Positions 30,583 through 40,052 of a stretch of 64,000 nt of DNA are shown here, in pieces. The DNA lies in the NCBI RefSeq assembly GCF_012911895.1, contig NZ_JAAXCV010000010.1, positions 1 to 64,000 on the forward strand, read 5' to 3'. Under the pieces are notes generated by a model that was not told the origin of the DNA, made no database searches, and saw only the letters and a program-made list of their open reading frames with translations. The stretch is from Bacillus sp. RO3. GTDB taxonomy: Bacteria > Bacillota > Bacilli > Bacillales > Bacillaceae_B. The position numbers were made by a program, and so were the translations under genes. The stretch's first letter is position 1, and the number at the start of each line of letters is the position of its first letter.

Positions 30583-31574
30583 ATGTGTTAGTGCTTGGCG
30601 GTGCAGGTTATATTGGTTCACATGCGGTTTATCAGCTTGTAGAACGCGGCTACAGAACCATCGTGGTGGATAGTCTGGAGACGGGTCACAGGGGAGCGGT
30701 TCATGAGGACGCCGTTTTCTACCAAGGGGATATCAGGGATAAAGCATTCCTCCGTTCCGTGTTTGAACAAGAAAAGATTGACGGAGTGATCCATTTTGCC
30801 GCGAATTCCCTTGTGGGAGAGTCCATGGAAAATCCATTGAAATACTTTGATAACAATGTGTACGGTACCCAGGTGACCCTTGAAGTGATGAATGAATTCG
30901 GTGTGAAGCATATCGTATTCTCCTCCACTGCCGCGACCTACGGTGAACCGGACCAGGTGCCGATCACCGAGAAGATGACCACGAACCCGACCAATGCGTA
31001 CGGGGAAACGAAGCTTACCATGGAGAAGATGATGAAATGGTGCGATGAGGCATACGGGATCAAATTTGTTTCCCTTCGCTACTTCAATGTAGCAGGTGCC
31101 CGCGGGGAGATCGGGGAGGATCATACTCCTGAAACCCATCTGATTCCCATCATCCTTCAGGTCGCCTTGGAGCAGAGGGGACATATCACCGTTTTCGGAG
31201 ATGACTATGATACACCGGACGGAACATGCATCCGTGATTATATTCATGTGGAAGATCTGATCGAAGCCCATCTCCTTGCACTGGATTACCTGAAACGTAC
31301 AGGGGAAAGCAATATTTTCAACCTGGGAAGCAGTCAGGGGTTCTCGGTGAAAGAAATGATCCGTGCCGCAAGAGAAGTGACGGGACACCCGATCCCTGAG
31401 AAAATCGGCAACAGAAGGGCAGGGGATCCAAGCAAGTTGATTGCTTCATCTGATAAGGCGAAAGAGCTGCTCGGATGGAATCCTTCCCGTACCTCTGTCA
31501 CCAGGATGATCGGGGACGCATGGGAGTGGCATCAAAGCCATCCGTTCGGATACGACGACAAAAAGGGAGAGTGA
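30579..31574 (+). CDS. galE: UDP-glucose 4-epimerase
   Basis: 331 residues. It interconverts UDP-galactose and UDP-glucose with bound NAD+. The Rossmann motif [14 protein letters not shown] opens the protein, the catalytic Ser-Ser-Thr ([11 protein letters not shown]) and Tyr-x3-Lys (YGETKLTME) follow, and the sugar-binding half includes [10 protein letters not shown]. The start overlaps the galK stop. It works with galK and galT in the Leloir pathway. Confidence 0.96.
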   Translation: MNVLVLGGAGYIGSHAVYQLVERGYRTIVVDSLETGHRGAVHEDAVFYQGDIRDKAFLRSVFEQEKIDGVIHFAANSLVGESMENPLKYFDNNVYGTQVTLEVMNEFGVKHIVFSSTAATYGEPDQVPITEKMTTNPTNAYGETKLTMEKMMKWCDEAYGIKFVSLRYFNVAGARGEIGEDHTPETHLIPIILQVALEQRGHITVFGDDYDTPDGTCIRDYIHVEDLIEAHLLALDYLKRTGESNIFNLGSSQGFSVKEMIRAAREVTGHPIPEKIGNRRAGDPSKLIASSDKAKELLGWNPSRTSVTRMIGDAWEWHQSHPFGYDDKKGE

Positions 31575-31580
31575 CGGAAG

Positions 31581-33071
31581 ATGACCATTTTCTTGACCGT
31601 AGATGCGATTGTGGAAAAAGCGATAGAAGCAAAACTGATGGGGAAAGAGGATGAAGTCTATGCCCGGAACCGCATCCTTTCCCTTCTGCACATAGAGGAT
31701 TATCAAGGTGGGACAGGTGACTCCCCTGACTCTTCCATCCCGGACCTGCTTGAAGCGTTAACCGATTATGCCGTGGAGGAAGGAATCATTGACGATGTGC
31801 TGGATGCAAAGGAGATGTTCGCTGCAAGAGTGATGGATACCTTTGTGGCACGGCCATCGGTCATCAATCAAACGTTTGCCGGCTATTATCAACAGGGGCC
31901 GGAACAGGCAACGGATTATTTCTACAAGCTGAGTCAGGACAGCAACTACATCCAGACGAAGCGGATCCGTCAAAACATCAGTTACAAGGTGGAAACCGAA
32001 TACGGTGAACTGGACATTACCATCAATCTCTCGAAGCCCGAGAAAGATCCAAAGCAGATCGCCCTGGAGAAGTCCATGCCGAAAAAGGATCAGACGTATC
32101 CCCAGTGTTTGCTCTGTGTCGAAAATGAAGGCTACGAGGGGAGAATCGGCCACCCGGCCCGTGCCAATCACCGGATGATCCGCCTGAATCTTGCAGGGGA
32201 ACCGTGGATGCTCCAGTATTCGCCTTATGTCTATTACAATGAGCACTGCATCGTGTTGTCAGAGTCTCATCGCCCCATGGAAATCAACCGGGATGGATTC
32301 GAGAGACTCCTGCATTTCGTCCATCAGTTCCCTCATTACTTTGCGGGATCCAATGCCGATCTGCCCATAGTCGGGGGATCGATTCTGTCCCATGATCATT
32401 ATCAGGGAGGGCATTATGACTTTGCCATGGCGAAGGCGGAAACAGAATACACCTTTTCCATGATCCATCATCCTGAAGTGGAAGCCGGGATCGTCAAGTG
32501 GCCCATGTCCGTTGTGCGCTTGTCCAGTGAAAAGATGGAACCATTACTGGATGCAGGGGAGGAGATGCTGAGAGGGTGGAAAGAGTATAGTGACCCTGAG
32601 GCTGAGATCCTGGCCTTTACAGGTGAGACACCTCATAACACGATTACACCCATTGCCCGAGTGCGTGAAGGGAAATATGAATTGGACCTTGTCCTCCGCA
32701 ACAACCGGACAAGTGAAGAGCATCCGATGGGCATCTTCCATCCCCATGAAGACGTCCATCATATTAAGAAAGAAAACATCGGTCTGATCGAGGTGATGGG
32801 TCTTGCCGTTCTGCCGGCCCGCTTGAAGGAGGAGCTTCAAGACGTAGAAAAAGCCCTCTTAGGTGAAAGCTGTGGAGTGGCAGACTACCATCTGAAGTGG
32901 GTGGAGGAACTGAAGGACCGGTATGGGAAGGAAGTGAGTCCAGATCATGCAGAGAGCATCGTCAGGGAGGAGCTTGGGAAGAAATTCTCACGGGTCCTCG
33001 AGGATGCCGGCGTCTTTAAACGCGATGAAACTGGACAGCAGGCGTTCAGGAAGTTCGTGGACGGATTTTAA
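31581..33071 (+). CDS. galT: UDP-glucose--hexose-1-phosphate uridylyltransferase, class II
   Basis: 496 residues, the long Gram-positive class II form rather than the 350-residue HIT-type class I. It swaps UMP between UDP-glucose and galactose 1-phosphate. Conserved stretches include YPQCLLCVENEGYEGR, NLAGEPWMLQYSPYVYYNEHCIVLSESHRPM and GGSILSHDHYQGG, the last carrying the catalytic His-x-His. Seven bases separate it from galE, and GACGGAAG serves as a weak ribosome binding site. It is followed by a hairpin and the GH42 gene. Confidence 0.95.
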   Translation: MTIFLTVDAIVEKAIEAKLMGKEDEVYARNRILSLLHIEDYQGGTGDSPDSSIPDLLEALTDYAVEEGIIDDVLDAKEMFAARVMDTFVARPSVINQTFAGYYQQGPEQATDYFYKLSQDSNYIQTKRIRQNISYKVETEYGELDITINLSKPEKDPKQIALEKSMPKKDQTYPQCLLCVENEGYEGRIGHPARANHRMIRLNLAGEPWMLQYSPYVYYNEHCIVLSESHRPMEINRDGFERLLHFVHQFPHYFAGSNADLPIVGGSILSHDHYQGGHYDFAMAKAETEYTFSMIHHPEVEAGIVKWPMSVVRLSSEKMEPLLDAGEEMLRGWKEYSDPEAEILAFTGETPHNTITPIARVREGKYELDLVLRNNRTSEEHPMGIFHPHEDVHHIKKENIGLIEVMGLAVLPARLKEELQDVEKALLGESCGVADYHLKWVEELKDRYGKEVSPDHAESIVREELGKKFSRVLEDAGVFKRDETGQQAFRKFVDGF

Positions 33072-33078
33072 TTCGGGG

Positions 33079-33110
33079 AAGGACGGGCTTCAATGAGCCT
33101 CCGTTCTTTC
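33079..33110 (+). terminator. Intercistronic hairpin after galT
   Basis: GAAGGACGGGCTT, loop CAATG, AGCCTCCGTTCTTTC. It is an imperfect stem with no T run. It might attenuate or protect the upstream mRNA between galT and the GH42 gene. Confidence 0.45.
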
Positions 33111-33201
33111 ATAAACAGATAAATTTCCAGAGAGGAGCAAGGAACCGATGCATGTCCCGGTTTCTTCTTTTCTCTATACTAAACGAATGCAGGTGATAGA
33201 A

Positions 33202-35160
33202 ATGTATTTAGGTGTAGATTACTACCCGGAACATTGGGATATCGATTTAATGGATGACGACCTCTCACGGATGAAAGAGATGGGTGTGAATATGATCAGG
33301 ATCGGCGAGTTCGCATGGCATCTGATGGAGAAGCAAGAAGGCCGCTTTGATTTTTCCTTTTTTGATCATGTGATCAAAAAGGCGAAGCTGTACGGGATGA
33401 AGGTTATGTTCGGTACGCCGACAGCGACGTTTCCTGCATGGCTTGCTGCCAACCATCCTGATATTCTCATTGAAGATATCAATGGGGTGAAAAAGGCGTT
33501 CGGGGGAAGACGGCAGTACTGCTATAACTCTGAAACCTATCAAAGGTATTCCCTTCGCATCGCTGAAAAACTCATCACTCATTACAGGGATGAAGAGGCC
33601 ATCGTGTCTTGGCAAATCGATAATGAATTCGGACACGAAGGCAGTGATATGTGTTATTGCGCCAGCTGTGAACAGAGATTTCAAGATTTCCTGAAGGAAA
33701 AATATGATTCGATTCATGAGATGAACGAGCGCTGGGGAACGATTTTCTGGGGGCAGACCTATAATGAATTCTCGGAGGTCCCTGTACCGAAGCAAACGGT
33801 TACGGTCCATAACCCTGCCATGATGCTTGATTGGGCACGGTTTCGTTCCGCTTCATTGAGCGGCTTTGCCCTTCAGCATGTGGAGCTTGCGAAACGGTTG
33901 AAAGGGAACCATCAAACCGTGACGACGAACCTGCCAGGCGGCTTCTTTGATAAATGGTTTGATCACAATGAATTCTCCAGGGATCTCGATTTTGTTTCCT
34001 ATGATAACTATCCCGTGTGGGGAGGCTTGAAGGAGCCGATTTCCCCTGCCCATCTGTCCATGACCCTCGATTATGTGCGTGGATTGAAGAAGCAGAATTT
34101 CTGGATTGTGGAAGAACTGATGGGGGCACAGGGGCATGATGTCATCGGATACCTGCCAAGGCCGAATCAGGCAAAGGTATGGGCGTGGCACGCGTTTGCC
34201 CACGGATGCTCCAATATGCTCTTTTTCCGCTGGCGCGGGATGAACCGGGGAGCCGAGCAGTATTGCCTTGGGATCCTTGATGCCAATAACCGGACGACAC
34301 GTAAATACAAGGAAGTGAAGCAGTTTTTCAACGAAGTCAAGGAATATGAGACCCTCTTCGATTCTCCTGTTAAGGCGGATGTCGCCCTCCTGTATGACTT
34401 CGATAATATATGGTCATGGCGGATCCAGCAGCAGAATCCGAGCATTGATTTCACGGAAGAAATGTTAAGGTTGTATGAGCCTTTCCATAAGCAGAATACG
34501 ACGGTGGATGTGCTGAAATATGATCAGGATTTCTCACAGTATAAGGTTGTGCTTGTACCTGTTCCGCAGCTGATGGATGCAGGATTGACGGCAAGACTTG
34601 AGGAGTTCACCAAAAATGGGGGAACGGTCATCGTGTCCTACCGTGCAGGGGTAAAGGACAAAGACAACAATCTTGTTTTCGGGGAAATGATCCCGGGCGG
34701 ATTGTCGGGGCTCCTTGGTATCGAAGTGGAAGAATCAGAGTCCCTTCATGAAGGACAACATGTCCCTGTCGTATCAACGGATTCAGGGCACATGACGAAA
34801 GCGGAATACTGGAGGGATTTAGTGACGCCGTTAACAGCCAGGTCCCTATATCGCTATGATGATCCTTTTTACAATGAGTACGCCTGTGTGACGGAACATG
34901 ATTTCGGCAGCGGGAAGGCCTATTATATCGGCGCCGGTATTGAAAAGGAAATCATGGACGTTCTGGCATGCAGAATCGCACATGATGCCGGATTGAACAC
35001 AGTTGAAACCAATCCGGGGGTAGAGGTTGTGACGAGAACGGCGGAAGGAAAAACGGTTCAGGTGATCATCAATCATAACGGATATGAGGAAACGTTCGGT
35101 GAATGGGTCCTTCAACCTTATGACTGCGTGATCTCCACTATTGAAAAGGATCGTGAGTGA
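33202..35160 (+). CDS. Beta-galactosidase, GH42
   Basis: About 652 residues (or 670 from the ATG at 33148, which has AGAGGAG ten bases upstream). I prefer 33202 because family members begin right before YGVxYYPEHW (here MYLGVDYYPEHWD) and AGGTGATAG precedes it. It hydrolyses beta-galactosides, often plant galactan fragments rather than lactose, in the cytosol. The acid/base is Glu142 (WQIDNEFGH), the nucleophile Glu304 (FWIVEELMG). The zinc-binding cysteines of the family are present (QYCYNS, MCYCASC). Trimerisation and C-terminal beta domains complete the normal length. Its stop codon overlaps the galM start. Confidence 0.92.
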   Translation: MYLGVDYYPEHWDIDLMDDDLSRMKEMGVNMIRIGEFAWHLMEKQEGRFDFSFFDHVIKKAKLYGMKVMFGTPTATFPAWLAANHPDILIEDINGVKKAFGGRRQYCYNSETYQRYSLRIAEKLITHYRDEEAIVSWQIDNEFGHEGSDMCYCASCEQRFQDFLKEKYDSIHEMNERWGTIFWGQTYNEFSEVPVPKQTVTVHNPAMMLDWARFRSASLSGFALQHVELAKRLKGNHQTVTTNLPGGFFDKWFDHNEFSRDLDFVSYDNYPVWGGLKEPISPAHLSMTLDYVRGLKKQNFWIVEELMGAQGHDVIGYLPRPNQAKVWAWHAFAHGCSNMLFFRWRGMNRGAEQYCLGILDANNRTTRKYKEVKQFFNEVKEYETLFDSPVKADVALLYDFDNIWSWRIQQQNPSIDFTEEMLRLYEPFHKQNTTVDVLKYDQDFSQYKVVLVPVPQLMDAGLTARLEEFTKNGGTVIVSYRAGVKDKDNNLVFGEMIPGGLSGLLGIEVEESESLHEGQHVPVVSTDSGHMTKAEYWRDLVTPLTARSLYRYDDPFYNEYACVTEHDFGSGKAYYIGAGIEKEIMDVLACRIAHDAGLNTVETNPGVEVVTRTAEGKTVQVIINHNGYEETFGEWVLQPYDCVISTIEKDRE

Positions 35161-36203
35161 AGATGGATGTCATCAAAAAAACGTTCGGAGTGTTTGGTGA
35201 ACAGGAAGTCGACTCCTATACGTTACGAAATGATGCCGGTATGCAAGTGACTTTTATGACGTATGGCGGGACGATCATGGAAATGCTGACCCCGGACAAG
35301 AAGGGGAAGCTTGAGAATGTCGTTCTTGGTTTCGATACGTTAGAGGAGTATATTCAGCATGTCTACTACTACGGTGCCCTGGTCGGCAGGGTTGCGGGTC
35401 GAATCGGTCAGGCAAGCTACGTATCCAATGGAAAGAAAGTGGAGCTCTGCCCTAATGAGGATGGAAATCACCTGCATGGGGGCAAGAAAGGCTTTGACAA
35501 AGTGATCTGGACCGTAGATGACATTTCTGTTGGTGGAGATGAGGTAAGTGTGCGCCTCTCTTATCTGAGTCGAGATGGAGAAGAGGGGTATCCGGGAAAT
35601 GTGAAAGTGGACGTCACCTATACCCTGACAAATGAAAACGCATTTGCCATCACATACGGGGCAGAGCCTGATCGTGACACCCCCATCAATATGACGAGCC
35701 ACAGTTATTTCAATCTTAGCGGTGATTATAAAGAAGAGATTCTCTCCCACCGTCTGCACATTCCGGCTGATCACGTCCTCGAGCTTTCAGAGGGAAAAAT
35801 CCCGACAGGAGCATGGATTCCAACAGAGGGTACAGCCTTTGATTTCCATGGTGATCGCGCCATTTCTGACAGGATGGAGCTCGGACAGGAAGAAGGCTAC
35901 GACCATGCTTTTTGTTTAAACGAAGGACAACAACCAATGTCCCTTGTTCATGAAGACAGCGGGAGGGTAATGACAGTGGAAACGGATCAGAAGGCGGTCA
36001 TTTTGTATACGGGGAATGACCTGGGGGGCCATGAGCTTTCAGGCGGGGTTCAGGTGAGGAAGCATCTCGGACTTTGCCTTGAAACACAGGGATACCCCGA
36101 TGCCGTGAATCATCTCCATTTCCCGACGGTCATGGTGAAGAAAGGGGAAGTGTATAAAGCTTCCACCACATACAGCTTTCATGTATTGAGGGAACAGGAG
36201 TAG
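35157..36203 (+). CDS. galM: Aldose 1-epimerase (mutarotase)
   Basis: 348 residues. It interconverts beta- and alpha-galactose, supplying galactokinase with the alpha form released too slowly after beta-galactosidase cleavage. Motifs: NVVLGFDTLEEY, AGRIGQASY, the catalytic His in MTSHSYFNLSG, YDHAFCLNE, and the catalytic Glu in LCLETQGYPDAVN. The GTG at 35157 sits six bases after AAAGGA and overlaps the GH42 stop; the ATG at 35163 is an alternative. It is followed seven bases later by the LacI gene, so the last three genes appear translationally linked. Confidence 0.94.
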   Translation: MKMDVIKKTFGVFGEQEVDSYTLRNDAGMQVTFMTYGGTIMEMLTPDKKGKLENVVLGFDTLEEYIQHVYYYGALVGRVAGRIGQASYVSNGKKVELCPNEDGNHLHGGKKGFDKVIWTVDDISVGGDEVSVRLSYLSRDGEEGYPGNVKVDVTYTLTNENAFAITYGAEPDRDTPINMTSHSYFNLSGDYKEEILSHRLHIPADHVLELSEGKIPTGAWIPTEGTAFDFHGDRAISDRMELGQEEGYDHAFCLNEGQQPMSLVHEDSGRVMTVETDQKAVILYTGNDLGGHELSGGVQVRKHLGLCLETQGYPDAVNHLHFPTVMVKKGEVYKASTTYSFHVLREQE

Positions 36204-37208
<1,005 letters not shown>

Positions 37209-37225
37209 ATCGGTCATACCGCGCG

Positions 37226-37256
37226 CCACACCTTTTAATCACGGTGTGGTTTTTTC
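37226..37256 (+). terminator. Rho-independent terminator
   Basis: CCACACC, a 10-nt loop, GGTGTGG then TTTTTTCC. It ends the gal operon after the LacI gene. Confidence 0.9.
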
Positions 37257-37366
37257 CTTTTGGCCGATTGTCATGAAGACTTTGGGAAAAGCCGTTTTTA
37301 TTCAGGAATGACAGGGTAAGCTTAAACTATACCAATCTGTTCTTACTTGTATAGGAGGGAAGCGAG

Positions 37367-38746
37367 TTGATCAGCCAAACACGAAACATTGTTCAGAAAT
37401 CATTGGATGCTTTATTGGAGGACGGGTCTTTTTTGCCGGAAGTGAAAGGGGAGACAAGGAAGAAAGCGTTTACGTCCCTGACGTCGATCCTGTCGACACC
37501 GAACCATGTACATAAATCCTATTTAAGGATTCCCCTGGGGGACGAGAAGGTGGTGCGGATCCCGGCTTTCCGGGTTCAGCATAACAATGCCATGGGTCCT
37601 TATAAGGGGGGGATCCGTTTTCACGAAACGGTGAACGAGGAAGAGGTGGAGAACCTGGCGTCCTTGATGACGTTGAAAAATGCCCTCCATGATGTTCCAT
37701 TCGGCGGCGGTAAAGGCGGGATCATCCTGAATCCCCGGGAGTATTCCGAGAAGGAGCTTCACCTTATCTCAAGGAAGTATGTCCAGTATTTCAGTGATGT
37801 CCTTGGTCCCGATAAAGATATCCCGGCTCCTGATATGGGATCGGGTGAACGTGAAATGGACTGGATGATGGCAGAGTATAAGAGCATCCATCCCGGAATG
37901 CCCTATCGGGGAAGCTTTACCGGTAAGAGCGTCGTTAACGGAGGTTCCCTGGGGCGGAGGGAAGCGACGGGAAAAGGCGTCTTCTTCACCTTCCGCTACC
38001 TGATTCATGATTTCGTCCGGGATCAGAAGAGTTTATTGACGAAAACCGATAATGTCTTTGCAAAGACGGCTCTTGAACTGGAGGACCGTTCCTTGACGAT
38101 CGCCGTGCAGGGGTTCGGGAATGTGGGGTCGGTTGCTGCCCTTGAAGCCTACCAGTCGACTCATATACAGAATAAAGTTGTAGCTGTAAGCGATAGGAAC
38201 GTGACGCTATACCATTCGGACGGTCTTGATATCCCTGCCCTGGTTGAATTTACGATGAGGAATAAAGGGGATCTTCCGACTTCTGAGGAGCAGCTGAAAG
38301 AGATCGGGGTAAGAGGGGAAATACGCGATCGTGAAGACGTTCTCTATCTTGGTGTCGACGTACTGATCCTTGCGGCACTGGAGGATCAGGTGCATAAGGA
38401 AAATGTAGAGAACGTGCAGGCAAAGGTGATTGTGGAAGGAGCCAATGCCCCGATCACGACAGAAGCGGATAAAGCCCTGAGCGATAAAGGAGTCATCATC
38501 ATCCCCGATATCCTGGCAAATGCCGGAGGAGTCATCGTCTCCTACTTCGAATGGCTCCAGGGAAGGGAAACCCAATTCTACACAGAGGAACAAGTATTCA
38601 ACCTCCTCTACGACAAGATGAAAACAACCATGGACACCGTCCTGCCCCTCTTCTTCGGCGACCCATACCCCCTTCGCCAAAACTGCTACATCCACTCCGT
38701 CATGAAACTCTCGACGGTCCTGTACAGACAAGGAAAACTTTATTAA
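37367..38746 (+). CDS. Glu/Leu/Phe/Val-family dehydrogenase
   Basis: 459 residues, about 35 longer than RocG/GudB. It catalyses reversible oxidative deamination of an amino acid, most likely glutamate, with NAD(P)+. The N-terminal domain has the substrate site GPYKGGIRFH and the catalytic Lys in PFGGGKGGI, then APDMGSGEREMDW. The dinucleotide domain opens with VQGFGNVGSVAALEAY. The extra length falls mainly in an insertion before it (DQKSLLTKTDNVFAKTALELED). TTG start after AGGAGGG. It is a single gene with its own terminator; nothing links it to sugar use apart from position. Confidence 0.88.
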   Translation: MISQTRNIVQKSLDALLEDGSFLPEVKGETRKKAFTSLTSILSTPNHVHKSYLRIPLGDEKVVRIPAFRVQHNNAMGPYKGGIRFHETVNEEEVENLASLMTLKNALHDVPFGGGKGGIILNPREYSEKELHLISRKYVQYFSDVLGPDKDIPAPDMGSGEREMDWMMAEYKSIHPGMPYRGSFTGKSVVNGGSLGRREATGKGVFFTFRYLIHDFVRDQKSLLTKTDNVFAKTALELEDRSLTIAVQGFGNVGSVAALEAYQSTHIQNKVVAVSDRNVTLYHSDGLDIPALVEFTMRNKGDLPTSEEQLKEIGVRGEIRDREDVLYLGVDVLILAALEDQVHKENVENVQAKVIVEGANAPITTEADKALSDKGVIIIPDILANAGGVIVSYFEWLQGRETQFYTEEQVFNLLYDKMKTTMDTVLPLFFGDPYPLRQNCYIHSVMKLSTVLYRQGKLY

Positions 38747-38750
38747 GAAC

Positions 38751-38814
38751 AAGGGACGGACCTTTATTCCTAGGAGCTGGTACTAGGAATTTGAGGTCCG
38801 TCCCTCTTTTTTAT
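38751..38814 (+). terminator. Terminator made from a GGGACGGACCT inverted repeat
   Basis: AAGGGACGGACCT (38751-38763) pairs with AGGTCCGTCCCT (38794-38805), with a nested perfect ATTCCTAG/CTAGGAAT stem inside, followed by CTTTTTTATTTT. The repeat-family word is here part of a strong terminator for the dehydrogenase gene. Confidence 0.85.
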
Positions 38815-38878
38815 TTTCAAACAGGGTGTCCCGCTTTTTCCCTTCCCCCTATATAAAGGGTGAAAGGAGGTGAGGCAC

Positions 38879-39097
38879 ATGGCAACAGCGGATTTGAAAT
38901 CGACGAGGATCAGGCTCGCTTACAATGACGGAGTGGACGAGAAAGGGAATCCCACATTTGTGTACAAGTCTTACAGCTACATCCATTCACAGGCGACGGC
39001 TGATGAAATGAACAGCGCGGCGTTATCACTGGCAAGTCTTTCATCGAAAGGATTATCCAACATCGAGATGATCCAGAACTTTGACATCAACGAGTAA
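38879..39097 (+). CDS. DUF1659-family small protein
   Basis: 72 residues (MATADLKSTRIRLAYNDG...YKSYSYIHSQATADEMNSAALSLASL). It matches the DUF1659 pattern of small Bacillus proteins of unknown function that occur beside a DUF2922 gene. The ATG at 38879 follows AAAGGAGGTGA; an in-frame GTG at 38870 lies inside that site. It is cytosolic by composition. The pair at 39134 is 36 nt downstream in the same orientation. Confidence 0.8.
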   Translation: MATADLKSTRIRLAYNDGVDEKGNPTFVYKSYSYIHSQATADEMNSAALSLASLSSKGLSNIEMIQNFDINE

Positions 39098-39133
39098 ACA
39101 GGATGAAGATCTTAACAGAAAGGAGGAGAGATG

Positions 39134-39352
39134 ATGGCGAAAGTATTAGAACTTGAATTTCAAACCGAAACCGGGAAGCCTGCGAAACTTTCCGTCAATG
39201 ACCCGATTGAACCCATCGATACGGCGGCAGTGAAAGCAGCGATGGAAAACCTGATCGCCACCAATGTGTTCGGAAGTTCGAACGGAGCGTTGGTGGGAGT
39301 AGTAGGAGCCAGAGTGGTGGAGCGGAATGTGACGGATTATGAAGTGCTGTAA
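39134..39352 (+). CDS. DUF2922-family small protein
   Basis: 72 residues (MAKVLELEFQTETGKPAKLSVNDP...AAMENLIATNVFG...GARVVERNVTDYEVL). The pattern is that of DUF2922, the usual partner of DUF1659. GGAGG lies seven bases before this ATG; the ATG three bases earlier is also possible. The function is unknown. It forms a two-gene operon ending in a terminator. Confidence 0.8.
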   Translation: MAKVLELEFQTETGKPAKLSVNDPIEPIDTAAVKAAMENLIATNVFGSSNGALVGVVGARVVERNVTDYEVL

Positions 39353-39416
39353 ATGATGAGAAATCATCACCTGGAATAGGTCCTGCTGCAGCTCGTTAAA
39401 ATGGAACATAGAAAGA

Positions 39417-39457
39417 AAAAAGACCATCAATGAGAGTTGAAATTGATGGTCTTTTTC
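39417..39457 (+). terminator. Rho-independent terminator
   Basis: AAAAGACCATCAAT, a short loop, ATTGATGGTCTTTTTC. It ends the DUF1659/DUF2922 pair. Confidence 0.9.
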
Positions 39458-39679
39458 TTTTGCTGCCACAAAATAAGGAAAATCTCCAAAATCGAATTCA
39501 AGTCTCCCTCATTCATTGTCTTACTCAATGAACATCCCCATGATCCTTCTGATCTTTTATTTTACTCATCTGAAAAGATAGTATATGTGTACCTAAAGGG
39601 TATTGTACTATCAGCACTGATATCTTTTGCCGGTCTGCCTGTCAATTTGAGAGAGTTGATCTCGTTGCAGATGGGCTTA

Positions 39680-39785
39680 TGACCTCGATCCCCTATGCCC
39701 TGTAGCTGGACGGGTGAGATCCCAGGAGGCTCATCGCCAGCCCCGCGGAAAGAGAGTAGCCTCCAGCGGAAATCAACTTCTACAT
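39680..39785. repeat. Decayed copy of a dispersed Bacillus intergenic repeat
   Basis: The segment includes GGACGGGTGAGATCCC, AGGAGGCTCATCGCC and CCGCGGAAAGAGAGTAGC, then CAGCGGAAATCAAC. This string of words recurs, in better preserved form, between genes in many Bacillaceae genomes as I remember them. Here it is interrupted and shortened. It lies in a 590-base gap (39458-40052) otherwise without a supported gene before the sugar ABC promoter. Confidence 0.45.
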
Positions 39786-39889
39786 TCTTCTTTAGAAAAG
39801 ACAATCCATCTAGAACGAAAACCCCAATAACTTCCATTTAAATGACATAGCCCTAATCTAATGGTCTATGAAAACCCTAATTTCCCTAT

Positions 39890-39980
39890 TAAGTAAATTT
39901 AATTAAATTATTTACTAAAATTATCTTGACTGATTTCTGAAAATTTACTAAAATGAATTACAAGTTGTAAGCGCTTTCTG
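39890..39980 (+). promoter_or_regulatory. Promoter, LacI-type half-sites and cre for the sugar ABC operon
   Basis: TTGACT (39926-39931), 17 bp, TAAAAT (39949-39954) form the promoter. AGTAAATTT (39892) and TTTACTAAAAT (39911-39921) lie upstream, and a second TTTACTAAAAT (39944-39954) covers the -10. TGTAAGCGCTTTCT (39966-39979) matches cre at 13 of 14 positions just after the start site. The pattern parallels those at 24880 and 29249. Confidence 0.7.
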
Positions 39981-40052
39981 GTGCAGTTCTGTTTTTTAAG
40001 AGAAAACGATTACAAATCTTTTAATCTATGAAAATCAAGGGGGACAAAGGGT

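Noticed and set aside
30618-31388. Antisense ORF of 256 codons opposite galE
   Set aside because: galE is intact with all motifs. The opposite frame is open by codon bias only.
33079-33110. Hairpin after galT as a degenerate member of the repeat family
   Set aside because: Arms GGACGGGCTT/AGCCTCCGTTC share only a few bases with the word, too little to assign.
38551-38856. 101-codon ORF overlapping the end of the dehydrogenase gene
   Set aside because: It is a frame shadow running through the terminator repeat.
39437-39837. ORFs of 81 and 91 codons in the gap before the sugar ABC operon
   Set aside because: They overlap a terminator and a decayed non-coding repeat and have no Shine-Dalgarno sequence.
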